DNA of 64,000 nucleotides, taken from the NCBI GenBank assembly GCA_004295045.1, contig SHND01000025.1:1-64000 (forward strand). The letters are read 5' to 3'. The notes under the pieces were generated by a model. The model was not told where the DNA came from. It was given only the letters and a program-made list of their open reading frames with translations, and made no database searches. Made by a program: the position numbers and the translations under genes. Shown here piece after piece: positions 35,391 to 45,688 of this stretch; position 1 is the stretch's first letter; each line of letters begins with the position of its first letter. The DNA comes from Chloroflexota bacterium (GTDB lineage: Bacteria; Chloroflexota; Anaerolineae; UBA4142; SHND01).

Positions 35391-35418
35391 ATTGTAACAA
35401 TGCCGAGAAAAAATGCAA
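35391..35418 (-). promoter_or_regulatory. leaderless promoter of the FGE-fold lipoprotein
   Basis: On the minus strand TTGCAT (35413-35418), a 16-nt spacer and TACAAT (35391-35396) lie exactly 7 nt before the ATG at 35383. No Shine-Dalgarno sequence is present. This selects the upstream ATG over the in-frame ATG at 35368. Confidence 0.7.
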
Positions 35419-35430
35419 GCCGAAACAGCG

Positions 35431-35775
35431 TTAGAAACTGCCGACCGCTTCAGGTTGTTCTTGATAAAACTTGAAGAGATCGTCAAAGCCGCCCAGCTTG
35501 AATACGTCCATCAATTTTGGCGAAACTCCGGCAAGCCGCACATCGCCGCGCCGCGTCCCCTTTTTCACTTGCTTGAGCGCGGAAATCAAAACGCGAAACG
35601 CGGCGCTGCTCATATATTCCGCTCCCGCCAAATCCACCACGATGCGGTAGCGCCCGGCGTCAATAATTTTTTGAATGGTGGCTTCGAATTCGGGCGCCGT
35701 ACTCGAATCCACTCGCCCTGTTACTACGACAAGATCGACGCGTTTCAGTTGTTTAGCGTTGACTTGAAATGCCAT
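35431..35775 (-). CDS. STAS-domain protein, anti-sigma-factor antagonist type
   Basis: The 114-residue protein is one STAS domain: LKRVDLVVVTGRVDSSTAPEFE, then the conserved VVDLAGAEYMSSAAFRVLISALKQV (about 47-71), where the serine pair is the usual phosphorylation site of SpoIIAA-like proteins. It would control a partner kinase or sigma switch. No partner kinase of the SpoIIAB type is in the window. An AGGAGGT ribosome binding site stands at proper distance before the ATG. A strong intergenic repeat array follows its promoter side. Confidence 0.88.
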   Translation of the reverse strand: MAFQVNAKQLKRVDLVVVTGRVDSSTAPEFEATIQKIIDAGRYRIVVDLAGAEYMSSAAFRVLISALKQVKKGTRRGDVRLAGVSPKLMDVFKLGGFDDLFKFYQEQPEAVGSF

Positions 35776-35933
35776 ACGGCGTACCTCCTAAATTTGGCGC
35801 AGTGCGCGTAAAGAATAGGTCGTGCGAGAATGCGCGAATTATAGCATAGCCATTCGCGCGCGGCAATGGTGATCTTCGCAGAGTCAAAACAGTCGTGCTT
35901 TGTGCGGCGAGCATGGTTCCCATTTCTTTAGGC

Positions 35934-36008
35934 GGCGATTTCCAATCGCCGAAAGTTCCGCATTGGGAATCGCCGCGTCCCTTCAGACGGCGATTTCCAA
36001 TCGCTGAA
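35934..36008. repeat. direct and inverted copies of a GGCGATTTCCAATCGCC-type repeat
   Basis: Two near-identical 20-mers at 35934-35953 and 35989-36008 flank an inverted partial copy (ATTGGGAATCGCCG, 35962-35975). Each copy is itself palindromic. The spacing resembles other word-built intergenic elements in this window. Confidence 0.75.
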
Positions 36009-36073
36009 GCGCCAAAAAATTCGCGTTCGAACGCGTTTGTTTGTTATCAAGCGAGCGCGGCTTGAAAATCCTA

Positions 36074-36102
36074 TTGACACTCCAGAACACTTGTGTTACC
36101 CT
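36074..36102 (+). promoter_or_regulatory. promoter of the roadblock gene
   Basis: TTGACA (36074-36079), a 17-nt spacer and TACCCT (36097-36102) precede the ribosome binding site AAGGAG (36143-36148) and the ATG at 36158. Confidence 0.5.
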
Positions 36103-36157
36103 TGCGCTGTTTTACGAGCAAACACCAAAAAGGTGTTCTCCCAAGGAGATTGCTGTC

Positions 36158-36535
36158 ATGTTGGAGCAAAAAACGCGCACCCAACGCATCATTGAACGCT
36201 TACGCAATATGCGATCATCCAGTCCCGATATCGAAGCATCGGCGGTGGTGAGCGTGGATGGATTGACGATTGCATCGGATTTGCCTGCGACGACCGAAGA
36301 AGACCGCGTGTCAGCCATGTCTGCCGCGATGCTGTCGCTCGGCGAACGCATTGCGTCGGAATTGGGACGCGGAGGTCTTGACCAAGTGTATGTGCGCGGC
36401 ACGGACGGTTATGTTTTACTGAACGCGGTAGGCGAAGAAGCGGTCCTCACCGTTCTCGCACGGCGCGACGCAAAATTGGGTTTGGTTTTTCTCGACACAA
36501 AACGCGCGGCGTCCGACCTCGCGACTATGGTATAA
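36158..36535 (+). CDS. roadblock/LC7-domain protein
   Basis: The 125-residue protein is one roadblock/LC7 domain (ASAVVSVDGLTIASDLPATTEEDRVSAMSAAMLSLGERIASELGRGGLDQVYVRGTDGYVLLNAVGEEAVL). Bacterial members usually act with small MglA-type GTPases, as activator or scaffold (MglB). No GTPase gene is nearby. The ribosome binding site fixes the ATG at 36158 (not the upstream ATG at 36041). A terminator-like hairpin follows about 165 nt downstream. Confidence 0.88.
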   Translation: MLEQKTRTQRIIERLRNMRSSSPDIEASAVVSVDGLTIASDLPATTEEDRVSAMSAAMLSLGERIASELGRGGLDQVYVRGTDGYVLLNAVGEEAVLTVLARRDAKLGLVFLDTKRAASDLATMV

Positions 36536-36645
36536 TTGTTGATGTTGCCATGATGTATTCACGAAATGAAAAGGAAATCGGGTGACGTCAACGTGAGATT
36601 ACGTCAACGACAGCGCACAGCCCTGTTCTTCACAATTTTGAATAA

Positions 36646-36729
36646 CCAACTGCTGCGTTCGCAGAACGCCAAATCAGTTGGAAAGTAATTGTCTCTCTCA
36701 AACACGGAGTATCATCGCTCCGTGTTTTT
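36646..36729 (+). promoter_or_regulatory. structured leader and terminator before pyrG
   Basis: An outer stem (36646-36652 with 36675-36681, CCAACTG and complement) encloses a small hairpin (CTGCG/CGCAG). It is followed by a U-tailed terminator hairpin, arms 36700-36709 and 36718-36727 (AAACACGGAG and complement). The terminator ends about 70 nt before pyrG, so it may terminate the roadblock transcript or act as an attenuator of pyrG. The GGGC start needed for the Bacillus-type pyrG attenuation is not visible. Confidence 0.5.
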
Positions 36730-36752
36730 GTTGGTCTCAAAACGACGATTGA

Positions 36753-38423
<1,671 letters not shown>

Positions 38424-38490
38424 GGAGGTGGTGCGATAGTTTCTCTTGCACTACCGCGCTCTTGCACAATCGCACTATTGCGCTATCGCG
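38424..38490. repeat. word-built intergenic repeat (GCGATAGT/CGCACTATT)
   Basis: Between the convergent pyrG and DUF421 genes the words GCGATAG (38433-38439), CACTACCGCG, CGCACTATT and CTATCGC (38483-38489) alternate on both strands, giving a 7-bp stem and several alternative pairings. A similar wording is found again at 63055-63122. Confidence 0.6.
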
Positions 38491-38986
38491 CGAGCTTGCC
38501 TTTCCGAACAACCGTAATCGTCCCATCTTCGTCGAGTTCGACGCGCTTTAATGCCGCCAAGTCCGTGTCGGGGTCAATTTGATTTTTGCGGAGGGCGCGG
38601 CGCAAATCCGTTTCGCTGAGCAGTTCTTTTTTTAGATTGTCGTGCAGGATTTTGCCGTCTTGTATCAGGACGGTGGGTTCGCCTTCGACCATTCGGTCTA
38701 AACGCGGAAAATGAAAGGTGAGGTAAGCCAAGACAAAATTCGCCACTAATATCGTAGTGGCGCCAATAATGCCGCCGCTGATGGAATTGTCGTCACCAAT
38801 CATTGCATTTTGGACGATATTGGAAATGATGAGCAGCACGATCAAGTCGAAGGGCGTCAATTCTCCGAGCTGCCGCTTGCCGAAAACTCGAAACGCGACG
38901 AGAAGAAAAATATAAATAATCAGCGGACGAACAATTTTTTCGAGCACGGGAATTTGTGGAACAAGAAAATCATTGCTGAATGTCAT
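38483..38986 (-). CDS. YetF/DUF421 family membrane protein
   Basis: The 167-residue protein (ATG 38986, GGAGGT ribosome binding site) has two or three N-terminal membrane helices (about 15-80, including FRVFGKRQLGELTPFDLIVLLIISNIVQNAMIGDDNSI). A soluble C-terminal domain follows (EGEPTVLIQDGKILHDNLKKELLSETDLRRALRKNQI, the typical DUF421 segment). Function in the family is unknown, although Bacillus members are spore-linked. The longer reading up to 39388 runs through noncoding DNA and is rejected. Confidence 0.88.
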   Translation of the reverse strand: MTFSNDFLVPQIPVLEKIVRPLIIYIFLLVAFRVFGKRQLGELTPFDLIVLLIISNIVQNAMIGDDNSISGGIIGATTILVANFVLAYLTFHFPRLDRMVEGEPTVLIQDGKILHDNLKKELLSETDLRRALRKNQIDPDTDLAALKRVELDEDGTITVVRKGKLAR

Positions 38987-39110
38987 GATGACACCTCCGT
39001 ACAAAATTATAGTCGCAAATCGCGCTGCGCGCGTGGCGGTTGAGCAATCAATGCGGACGTTCGTCACAGTCTGGACGTCCGCGCAACTATTCGCGCAGCA
39101 GAACCGCGCT

Positions 39111-39138
39111 TGATTTCTCTGCTTATTCGCGTACAATC
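39111..39138 (+). promoter_or_regulatory. promoter of the HEAT-repeat gene
   Basis: TTGATT (39111-39116), a 16-nt spacer and TACAAT (39133-39138) lie 48 nt before the ATG at 39187. A weak AAGGA ribosome binding site precedes the start. Confidence 0.55.
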
Positions 39139-39186
39139 TCCTCACAGAGAGTTCGCTTTCGGGCGTCCGCACAAGGATTTTGAAAT

Positions 39187-40131
39187 ATGAATCGTAATCA
39201 TCGCATGTCGAAAAAAGATAAACTGAATTGGTTGGCGGATATTGCCGATGGACTGCGTCCATTGGATGCGCGCGCCTCCAAACTCGTCCTCCGTTTACTG
39301 GACGATCCGGACGCGCAGGTACGCGCCGAAGCCGTGTCGTGTTTGTGGCACACCGCTGACCCGATGTGGATCGAAGAACTGTTGACAAAATCGCAGCGCG
39401 ATCCCGATTTGGATGTGCGCACGCGGGCGATCTCTACGCTCGGACATTACATTGTGGATGCCGAAATTGAATTGTTTAGCGATTTGGATAATGATGAACG
39501 CGCGTTGAGCGAAAGCGATATTCAACGCGTGGTGGATTTTCTCTTTGATACCGCACAAAACACACTCCTCTCTGTGGACGAACGCCGCTATTCAATTGAA
39601 GCATTGGCGTTTTTGGATGACCCCGAAGTGGATGAATTGATTCATTGGGCATATTCGCAAAACGACCCGCGTTATCGCGCCAGCGCGATTTTCGCCATGG
39701 GGCGCAGCGGCAATCTGCGCTGGTCAGACGAAGTGTTGATGGAGATGCACAGCGCGAATCGAGATGTGCAATACGAAGCCGTGCGCGCCGCCGGTGAATT
39801 GGGGCTGCAAGAGGCGACAGAGGATTTGATACGGTTGGTGCGCGGTCGCGGCGTTGAAAAGGCGCTGCGCTTGCGCGCTATCTATTCACTGGGCGAGGCG
39901 GGCGACGACCGCGCCTATCCCGTACTGGAAGAATTGTGTCACGCGCGCGATCGCGAAGTTCGTGAAGCGGCGCGCGAAGCAGCAGAAGAATGGTTGATGA
40001 GCTCGATGGCAGACCGCATTGAATTAGAACAGGATGAAGAAGCGATTTGGATGGAGCCGGAAGCGAGTCAGGTGAGTGGTTATCCGCGGAACATGTGGGA
40101 CAATGTGATCGGAACGTTTTCGTTAAATTAA
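39187..40131 (+). CDS. HEAT-repeat protein
   Basis: The 314-residue soluble protein consists of helical HEAT/PBS-lyase-like repeats: DPDAQVRAEAVSCLWHTADPMWIEELL, DPRYRASAIFAMGRSGNLRWSDEVL, NRDVQYEAVRAAGELGLQEATEDLIRLV, EKALRLRAIYSLGEAGDDRAYPVL, DREVREAAREAAEEWL. The pattern is that of generic protein-interaction scaffolds. No catalytic domain is seen. The C-terminal 60 residues are acidic. It is followed by a strong hairpin at 40150-40199. Confidence 0.85.
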   Translation: MNRNHRMSKKDKLNWLADIADGLRPLDARASKLVLRLLDDPDAQVRAEAVSCLWHTADPMWIEELLTKSQRDPDLDVRTRAISTLGHYIVDAEIELFSDLDNDERALSESDIQRVVDFLFDTAQNTLLSVDERRYSIEALAFLDDPEVDELIHWAYSQNDPRYRASAIFAMGRSGNLRWSDEVLMEMHSANRDVQYEAVRAAGELGLQEATEDLIRLVRGRGVEKALRLRAIYSLGEAGDDRAYPVLEELCHARDREVREAAREAAEEWLMSSMADRIELEQDEEAIWMEPEASQVSGYPRNMWDNVIGTFSLN

Positions 40132-40149
40132 GTTTGCGCCTTTTGATCG

Positions 40150-40206
40150 GGAGCGACGGCAATCAAAATTTATGCGTGAATTTTGATTGCCGTCGCTCCT
40201 CCTTTT
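40150..40206 (+). terminator. perfect 21-bp inverted repeat with T-run
   Basis: Arms 40150-40170 and 40179-40199 are perfectly complementary with an 8-nt loop, followed by a T-run (40203-40208) on the plus strand. It is the longest perfect stem I see in the window. It sits directly before the apparent start of the channel gene, so that gene's promoter and start remain unclear. Confidence 0.85.
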
Positions 40207-40210
40207 TTCT

Positions 40211-40849
40211 TTGGACGACAAGACTTCCGAATCCAAGCGCGAACGCTCGTTTGAACTCGAGCGCATTGTATTTTTCAGCGATGCTGTATTTGCAATTGCG
40301 ATTACGTTGCTGGCGCTGGAATTGCGCGTACCCGATCTACCAATCGAAACTTCTGACGCGCTCCTCCGCGCGATCGTTTCCGAATGGCCCAAATTCTTGG
40401 CGTTCACGTTAAGTTTTTGGATCATTGCCCAGTATTGGGTTGCGCATCACCGCTACTTTCGACATATCTTTCATTATGATGTTGGTTTAATTTGGCTGAA
40501 TCTATTGCTGCTTTTTTGGATTGTATTGATACCTTTCACTACATCCGTGTTGGGTGAATATGGCAATTTCACCTCTGCAATTTGGCTGTACGCCTTGAAT
40601 TTGATTGCACTTGGATTGAGCAACGCATTGTTGTGGCGTCATGCAACGCAAAAGCATCGGCTCGGCGCGTCGGACCTCGATGAACTGACAATTCGTCAAA
40701 TGCAACTGCGCGCGCTCTCTGTCTCGGTTGCAGCTGTCATTGTCATTCTTTTGACTTTTGTAGTGGATGGGTTTGCCACATTCGGCTTTTTGCTCATCTT
40801 TGTTTTTCAACGCCTCATCACCAAGCGCTATCCGAGTCACGCCAAGTAA
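40211..40849 (+). CDS. TMEM175-family (DUF1211) potassium channel-like protein
   Basis: The membrane protein has the TMEM175 signature RIVFFSDAVFAIAITLLALEL in its first helix (FSD motif), a second helix set with WVAHHRYFRHI, and six membrane segments in all, as in bacterial TMEM175 subunits that form leak K+ channels. No ATG precedes the signature; TTG at 40211 (212 residues) is the best start, an earlier TTG at 40187 falls inside the hairpin. There is no ribosome binding site. A 12-bp overlap joins it to the convergent alanine racemase gene. Confidence 0.8.
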   Translation: MDDKTSESKRERSFELERIVFFSDAVFAIAITLLALELRVPDLPIETSDALLRAIVSEWPKFLAFTLSFWIIAQYWVAHHRYFRHIFHYDVGLIWLNLLLLFWIVLIPFTTSVLGEYGNFTSAIWLYALNLIALGLSNALLWRHATQKHRLGASDLDELTIRQMQLRALSVSVAAVIVILLTFVVDGFATFGFLLIFVFQRLITKRYPSHAK

Positions 40850-41988
40850 ATGCGCGGCACACGCGCCGAAATTGTTGTGACTGTTTCATAATTGTTCGTC
40901 CCCAACTGCGCGGCAACTTTTTCCGCGCTCAATTCTTCCTTCCCCTGTTTCCCGATCAGCACCACTTCATCGCCAAGCTTTGCTTCCGGAATTTCCGTCA
41001 GATCAATCATGGTTTGATCCATGCACACGCGTCCGATGATTGAGGCGCGCTGCCCGCGCACCAATACCTGTCCGTAATTCTTAGGCGCGCGTCGAAAGCT
41101 GTCGGCGTACCCGACCATCAACACGCCAACGCGCGTGTGGCGCTTCGTTTCGAACGTCGCGCCGTAACTCACAAAGCGTCCCGCCGGTACATCACGCACA
41201 AAGGCAAGCCGCGTTTTGAACGACAAAGCAGGTTCAAATTCCGTCGGGCGCGGTATGTCGTCCGAAGGGTGTAAGCCGTACAACAAGATGCCACTGCGCG
41301 CAAGATTCAAGCGCGGATGTTGATAATAGATCGCGCCCGGACTATTTGCGGCATGGCGGTATAAAAGCGTCAGTCCCGCCTGTTCCAAATCGTTCGCAAC
41401 GCGCAAAAACGCATCTAACTGCTGATGGGTAAATGCTTCGCCCCAGCCCTCAATCCCGCGCGCGTTCGGATCATCCGCCACCGCGAAATGGGTGAGGATG
41501 CCTTCGACGATCAAATTTTTGTCGCCCGCAAATTCAAGAATTTCTTTTGCCGCGCTTGGGCTGTCGAATCCAAGACGCGTCATGCCCGTGTCAATTTTGA
41601 CATGCACGCGCGCTGGTTTGTTCAAGCTCTTGGCAGCATCGAGAATGGGTTGCACGTATTCGCGCGCGGGAATGACAAGCGTCAAATCGTGTGCGATTGC
41701 ATCGCGCGTCCATTCGGGCAGTGTCGGTCCAAGCACAAGAATCGGCGCGGTAATTCCCGCGTCGCGCAGCTCGAGCCCTTCGCCCGCCGCGTAGACGCCC
41801 AGCCAGCTTGCTCCACCGCGCAATGCGGCGCGCGCCGCTGCGAGCGCGCCGTGACCGTACCCGTTCGCTTTGACCATTGCCATCAGCTCGGTCTTGGTCC
41901 CGATTATTTTTTTGAGACGACGCGCGTTATTTTCAATCGCACGTGTGTTGATTTCGACCCATGTCGGACGAAGTGGAAGTGGATTCAT
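40837..41988 (-). CDS. alr: alanine racemase
   Basis: The 383-residue PLP enzyme interconverts L- and D-alanine for peptidoglycan. The PLP lysine lies in MAMVKANGYGHG (about 38-49), and the catalytic tyrosine in the VGVLMVGYADSF region. GAFVSYGATFETKRHTRV-type sequence and DQTMIDLTEIPEAKLGDEVVLIGKQG complete the family signature. Start set at ATG 41988 (MNPLPLRPTWVEINTRAIENNARRLKK). The upstream reading adds ten residues that overlap a terminator. Length normal. Confidence 0.95.
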   Translation of the reverse strand: MNPLPLRPTWVEINTRAIENNARRLKKIIGTKTELMAMVKANGYGHGALAAARAALRGGASWLGVYAAGEGLELRDAGITAPILVLGPTLPEWTRDAIAHDLTLVIPAREYVQPILDAAKSLNKPARVHVKIDTGMTRLGFDSPSAAKEILEFAGDKNLIVEGILTHFAVADDPNARGIEGWGEAFTHQQLDAFLRVANDLEQAGLTLLYRHAANSPGAIYYQHPRLNLARSGILLYGLHPSDDIPRPTEFEPALSFKTRLAFVRDVPAGRFVSYGATFETKRHTRVGVLMVGYADSFRRAPKNYGQVLVRGQRASIIGRVCMDQTMIDLTEIPEAKLGDEVVLIGKQGKEELSAEKVAAQLGTNNYETVTTISARVPRIYLA

Positions 41989-42001
41989 TGAACAAGAAAA
42001 A

Positions 42002-42030
42002 AAACTGGAAGATCGCAAGACCTTCCAGTT
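42002..42030 (-). terminator. rho-independent terminator of the Ig-repeat lipoprotein gene
   Basis: A stem of about 9 bp (42002-42011 with 42022-42030, AACTGGAAG and complement) is followed on the minus strand by eight T residues. It lies between the upstream lipoprotein stop (42037) and the racemase start. Confidence 0.85.
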
Positions 42031-42036
42031 CGTTTG

Positions 42037-44031
42037 TTATGGGGCTGGCACTGTTTTGCAGACGAGGTCGGTGTCGCCTCTTCCAACCATGCAGACTGTA
42101 AATTTGGTGGGATCCTTGCTGCCGCTGTTTTTCAGTTCCAAGATCGCATATTTGACAAAGCCCGCGATCAAACTCCTCGAATCGGTATTTGTGGCAGGGG
42201 CGCCGCCCTTACCGGTCCCGACGCCTTCGACATAGGCAGGAGCATCTTGACCATTCCAATAATACTTGACTGTCACTTTCCATTTGTTCTTGCCATTCTT
42301 TTGCACCTGCACTTCGCTCAGTGTATTTTGCCCTTCGGGGGTTGGTGTCGGTGTTGGCGCAGGATTATTCACTTTGACATTTACGGCAAGCTGATTCGAT
42401 GTATTGTTGCAATACGCGATAAGGGTGTAGGTCGTTGAAGCTTGCGGCGAGACATAGATCTGCCCCGGTGTGGCGACCCCACTGTTGCCGTCAGGCGTCT
42501 TTAGCACCACAGAAGTCGCGTTTGCGACAAAGCCCCAACTCAAGAGACTCGATTGTCCCTTTTGAATCGTACTCGGGTTCGCGCTGAATCCATTGAACTG
42601 CGGCTTGCCACTGCAGCCGCCATTGACATTCACAGTTGTCGAAACGGAAGCTTGATTATTCCCGCAGTACGCGACGAGTGTATAAGTGGTTGTCTGTTTC
42701 GGTTTCACACTCCGCGAACCGGGCGACGCGACGCCTTCACTCTTGTCCGAGAGTTGCAAAAATACTGCGTTCGCATTTTGCACCAAGCCCCAATTCAGCG
42801 TGGTCTGTTGTCCTGACGTGATCGTTTGCGGATTTGCATAGAATCCGTTGAATCTTGGCGTGCCGTTGCAGCCCCCGCCGCCGCCATTTACATTGACAGT
42901 GACTTGGATCTGTGCGGGTACATTGTTGCAGTACGCGGTGAGAGTATAGGTCGTGGTCTGCGATGGTTGGACTTGGAGCGAACCGGGAGTGCCGACGCCT
43001 TGCGTTCCACCAGGCGATGTGAGAAACACGGCGCTTGCATTTTGGACAACGCCCCAGCTCAAGGTGGAAACTTGTCCCGCGTTGATCGTCGGCGGCGAAG
43101 CCACAAAGCCCGCAAAGATTGGCGTGCCATTGCAGCCGACAGGTGGAATTGGAGTCGGTGGAATGGCGGTGGGCGGTCGCGGCGTTGGCGCTCCGGGAAT
43201 ATTGATGACCACATCAAACTTGGTGCCAAAGAGAATCCCATTCGATGCTTGCAATTGCCAGACGCTTGAACGTTGCCCCGGCGTTGTCGGCGCAACCATC
43301 GTAATCGAGATGTTGATCACGTCGCCCGGATTCGCCGGTGAGATGGGCTGAGGCGATGATGCGCCAAATGTTTCTCCGCCGACAAAGACGGCATTGTAGC
43401 CGCCGCCCCACGTACATGTACCGGTATTTTGGATTGCCCACGTTTTGACGAAAGTTGCGCCGGGGGCGATCACCGTTCCATCAGGTATCGTGACATCGGC
43501 GATGAATGCTGACGCGAGCGTGCACGTAGTCGGCGCGCTGGTCGCAGGCGGTGGAGCGGGCGTAGCGGTGTTAACCAAAGGCGTTGCGGTCGGAATCGGC
43601 GTATCGTTGATGACCAGCGTCGCCGTCGCCTGCGCGACGGTTTGTGCGACGTTGAGTGTGATACTTGCTTCTCCGGTACCCAAACGCGCATTCGTCGCTC
43701 TGACGGTGAGGGTATGCGAACCGGTCGTGATCGCCGCCCACGTTTGAATGACCGAGAATTGTGATTGCGGCGCGCCGTTCGGAGTTGGACTATTTTGGAC
43801 GGGCTGTCCATCCACGAGCAATTCCACCAAAACAATGCCCTCTGCGTCCGAAGAAGTTGAGCGCACTTGGACCTCGTCTCCGGCTTGAACGGTTGCATTG
43901 CTCAATGGGGTAATGATGATTACGTTTGGTTTGCCCGCGCCTGCGGAAGGTGTTGGTGTCGGCGTTTGCTGACACGCCGCAACAATCCCTCCTAAAGCAA
44001 GCACAAGGAATATGAAAAGCATTCTTTTCAT
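42037..44031 (-). CDS. lipoprotein with Nbr1-type Ig domain, three cysteine-paired repeats and shared C-terminal domain
   Basis: The 664-residue protein has a lipobox (IVAAC, C20), an N-terminal Ig-like domain (about 34-130, VDGQPVQNSP), and an Nbr1 FW-type Ig domain (about 166-280, KTWAIQNTGTCTWGGGYNAVF). Three copies of an 85-residue Ig-like repeat follow (about 298-555), each starting near a C-x-GxPxFxGF motif and containing TLxWG, QTTTYTL and a final Tyr-Cys-x-Asn-Asn. The last 100 residues (YYWNGQDAP, SRSLIAGFVKYAI, VCMVGRGDTDLVC) form a domain shared with the next two genes. It is surface-anchored. The ribosome binding site AAGGAG supports the ATG. Confidence 0.85.
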   Translation of the reverse strand: MKRMLFIFLVLALGGIVAACQQTPTPTPSAGAGKPNVIIITPLSNATVQAGDEVQVRSTSSDAEGIVLVELLVDGQPVQNSPTPNGAPQSQFSVIQTWAAITTGSHTLTVRATNARLGTGEASITLNVAQTVAQATATLVINDTPIPTATPLVNTATPAPPPATSAPTTCTLASAFIADVTIPDGTVIAPGATFVKTWAIQNTGTCTWGGGYNAVFVGGETFGASSPQPISPANPGDVINISITMVAPTTPGQRSSVWQLQASNGILFGTKFDVVINIPGAPTPRPPTAIPPTPIPPVGCNGTPIFAGFVASPPTINAGQVSTLSWGVVQNASAVFLTSPGGTQGVGTPGSLQVQPSQTTTYTLTAYCNNVPAQIQVTVNVNGGGGGCNGTPRFNGFYANPQTITSGQQTTLNWGLVQNANAVFLQLSDKSEGVASPGSRSVKPKQTTTYTLVAYCGNNQASVSTTVNVNGGCSGKPQFNGFSANPSTIQKGQSSLLSWGFVANATSVVLKTPDGNSGVATPGQIYVSPQASTTYTLIAYCNNTSNQLAVNVKVNNPAPTPTPTPEGQNTLSEVQVQKNGKNKWKVTVKYYWNGQDAPAYVEGVGTGKGGAPATNTDSRSLIAGFVKYAILELKNSGSKDPTKFTVCMVGRGDTDLVCKTVPAP

Positions 44032-44043
44032 TGCGCAACTCCT

Positions 44044-45465
44044 TTACTTGACGGGCTGACTATCGCACGCGAGTTCTTGCCCGCTCCGTCCGAGCATACA
44101 CACGTCAATCGTGACCGCGCCTTTGCCCGTAAGATTGATGATAGCGTACTTGACATGATTTGGTTCGATCTTGGACTGCCCCGTGTTTGTCACCGGATCC
44201 GATTGCGAACTGACTCCGACTGCGCTCAAGCTGGCGGGTGCATCAGTGCCATCCCAAAAATAATTGATTGTCACTTTGTAATTATCGCCGTTCTTTTCTA
44301 CTTGGATGCTGCGAATCTCATTTGGAGTTGAAGGGCTCGCAGTTGGTGGTGGCGGCGCATTTTGGACAGTAACTGTTGTCTGTGCTTGAACGGAATTGTT
44401 GTAACAGTATGCGATCAATGTGTAAGTTGTAGACTCCCCGGGCTGGACTTGTACTTGTCCGGGGGTTGCTACACCGCTATTGCCATTCGGCGTACTCAAC
44501 ACCACATTCGTTGCATTCGAGACCAGTCCCCAACTCAATGTCGTTATTTGCCCCGCTTGCACTGTGGCTGGATTTGCAAGAAAGGAAGAGATTTGCGGCG
44601 AGCCACTGCACACTGTAGGGACAGGCGTAAGGGGCAGCGGCGTTGGCGCGCCGGGCACTTGGATGGCAACATTGACGCGTGTTCCAAACAACGTCCCATT
44701 CGACGCTTGCAGCTGCCACACACCCACATAGCGTCCCGGCGCGGCGGGCGAAACCATTTCCAATGAAATATTTTGTGTCTGTCCGGCTGCGGCAAAGGGA
44801 ATAGGCGCGGGGGATGGCGCTCCCAATTGCGAGCCGCTGATAAAGACAATCATGAAGCCCTCGCCCCAATCGCAAGTCCCCGAATTTTTGATTGCCCACG
44901 TTTTGACAAATGGACTGTTTGGCGCAATCACCGTGTCGTCCGGAAATGTCACATCAGAGATGTAGGTGGCATTAAGCGTACAACTTGGCGCCGCAGTGGC
45001 AGGGATAGTTGTTGGCGAAACGTTTGTTGGCGGGATGGGTGTGGGCTGCGCGTTGCCGTTGACATTGACAATGATCGAAGCATCGCCAGTATTGGCACGT
45101 GCATCTGTTGCACGAACTGTCAGGGTATGCTGCCCCGGCGCAGCTTGCCATTGCTGAATGACCGAATATTGAATTTGCGGTTGATCATTCGGCGTTGGGC
45201 TTGATTGTACAATCCGTCCATCTACGATCAATTCGACAAGTTTGACACCGTTTGGAGAGGTTGAAGTGGATGTAACCTGAACTTGCGCACCCTCTTCAAA
45301 CGACGCGTTGCTCGCCGGAGACTTGATGATTACGACTGGAGCTGTATTTTGAGCGACAGTGGTAGCGGTGGGTAACGCGGTAGGCGTACTCGAGCCGCAC
45401 CCAAAGAGCGCGACGAGTCCTGAAAAAACAAGTAGGGGCGTCAAAACGCGAATTAACCCTTTCAC
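44044..45465 (-). CDS. paralogous Nbr1-type Ig lipoprotein with one repeat and the shared C-terminal domain
   Basis: The 473-residue protein (GTG 45465, GGAG ribosome binding site) has a lipobox (LVALFGC), then an Ig-like domain (VDGRIVQSSPTPNDQPQIQYS), an Nbr1 FW-type domain (KTWAIKNSGTCDWGEGFMIVF), one Ig-like repeat (CSGSPQISSFLANPATVQAGQITTLSWGLV) and the shared C-terminal domain (INYFWDGTDAPASLSAVG, HVKYAIINL, VCMLGRSGQELAC). It is 12 nt upstream of the previous gene on the minus strand and clearly arose by duplication. The long frame beyond GTG 45465 has no ribosome binding site. Confidence 0.83.
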   Translation of the reverse strand: MKGLIRVLTPLLVFSGLVALFGCGSSTPTALPTATTVAQNTAPVVIIKSPASNASFEEGAQVQVTSTSTSPNGVKLVELIVDGRIVQSSPTPNDQPQIQYSVIQQWQAAPGQHTLTVRATDARANTGDASIIVNVNGNAQPTPIPPTNVSPTTIPATAAPSCTLNATYISDVTFPDDTVIAPNSPFVKTWAIKNSGTCDWGEGFMIVFISGSQLGAPSPAPIPFAAAGQTQNISLEMVSPAAPGRYVGVWQLQASNGTLFGTRVNVAIQVPGAPTPLPLTPVPTVCSGSPQISSFLANPATVQAGQITTLSWGLVSNATNVVLSTPNGNSGVATPGQVQVQPGESTTYTLIAYCYNNSVQAQTTVTVQNAPPPPTASPSTPNEIRSIQVEKNGDNYKVTINYFWDGTDAPASLSAVGVSSQSDPVTNTGQSKIEPNHVKYAIINLTGKGAVTIDVCMLGRSGQELACDSQPVK

Positions 45466-45688
45466 AAATCCCACTCCAATTTTGACCGGGCGCACATAGA
45501 CAGCGGATGCATCCATTCTAAAGCACTTGGGTTTCAACGCAAATAACCATGCACCGAATGCATGGCAGTACACTATATAAACGAAGAGAATGGCACAATT
45601 GTTTCAAATTGAGCGCCGAACGGGAATTTGGTTTGAAACGGCGAAGCGGCGCTCTTCTTTTTATGTGCAAAAGGGGGCGGCGCAATTT

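Larger units (their letters stand above)
35776..36157. other. intergenic region with repeats and roadblock promoter
   Basis: This 382-bp gap holds repeats at 35934-36008 and a promoter at 36074-36102. It also has a small hairpin (AACACC at 36121-36126 with GGTGTT at 36132-36137) between promoter and ribosome binding site. No gene is seen. Confidence 0.6.

Noticed and set aside
36700-36729. Bacillus-type pyrG attenuator
   Set aside because: The required GGGC transcript start and matching pyrimidine pairing are not visible; kept only as a possible attenuator.
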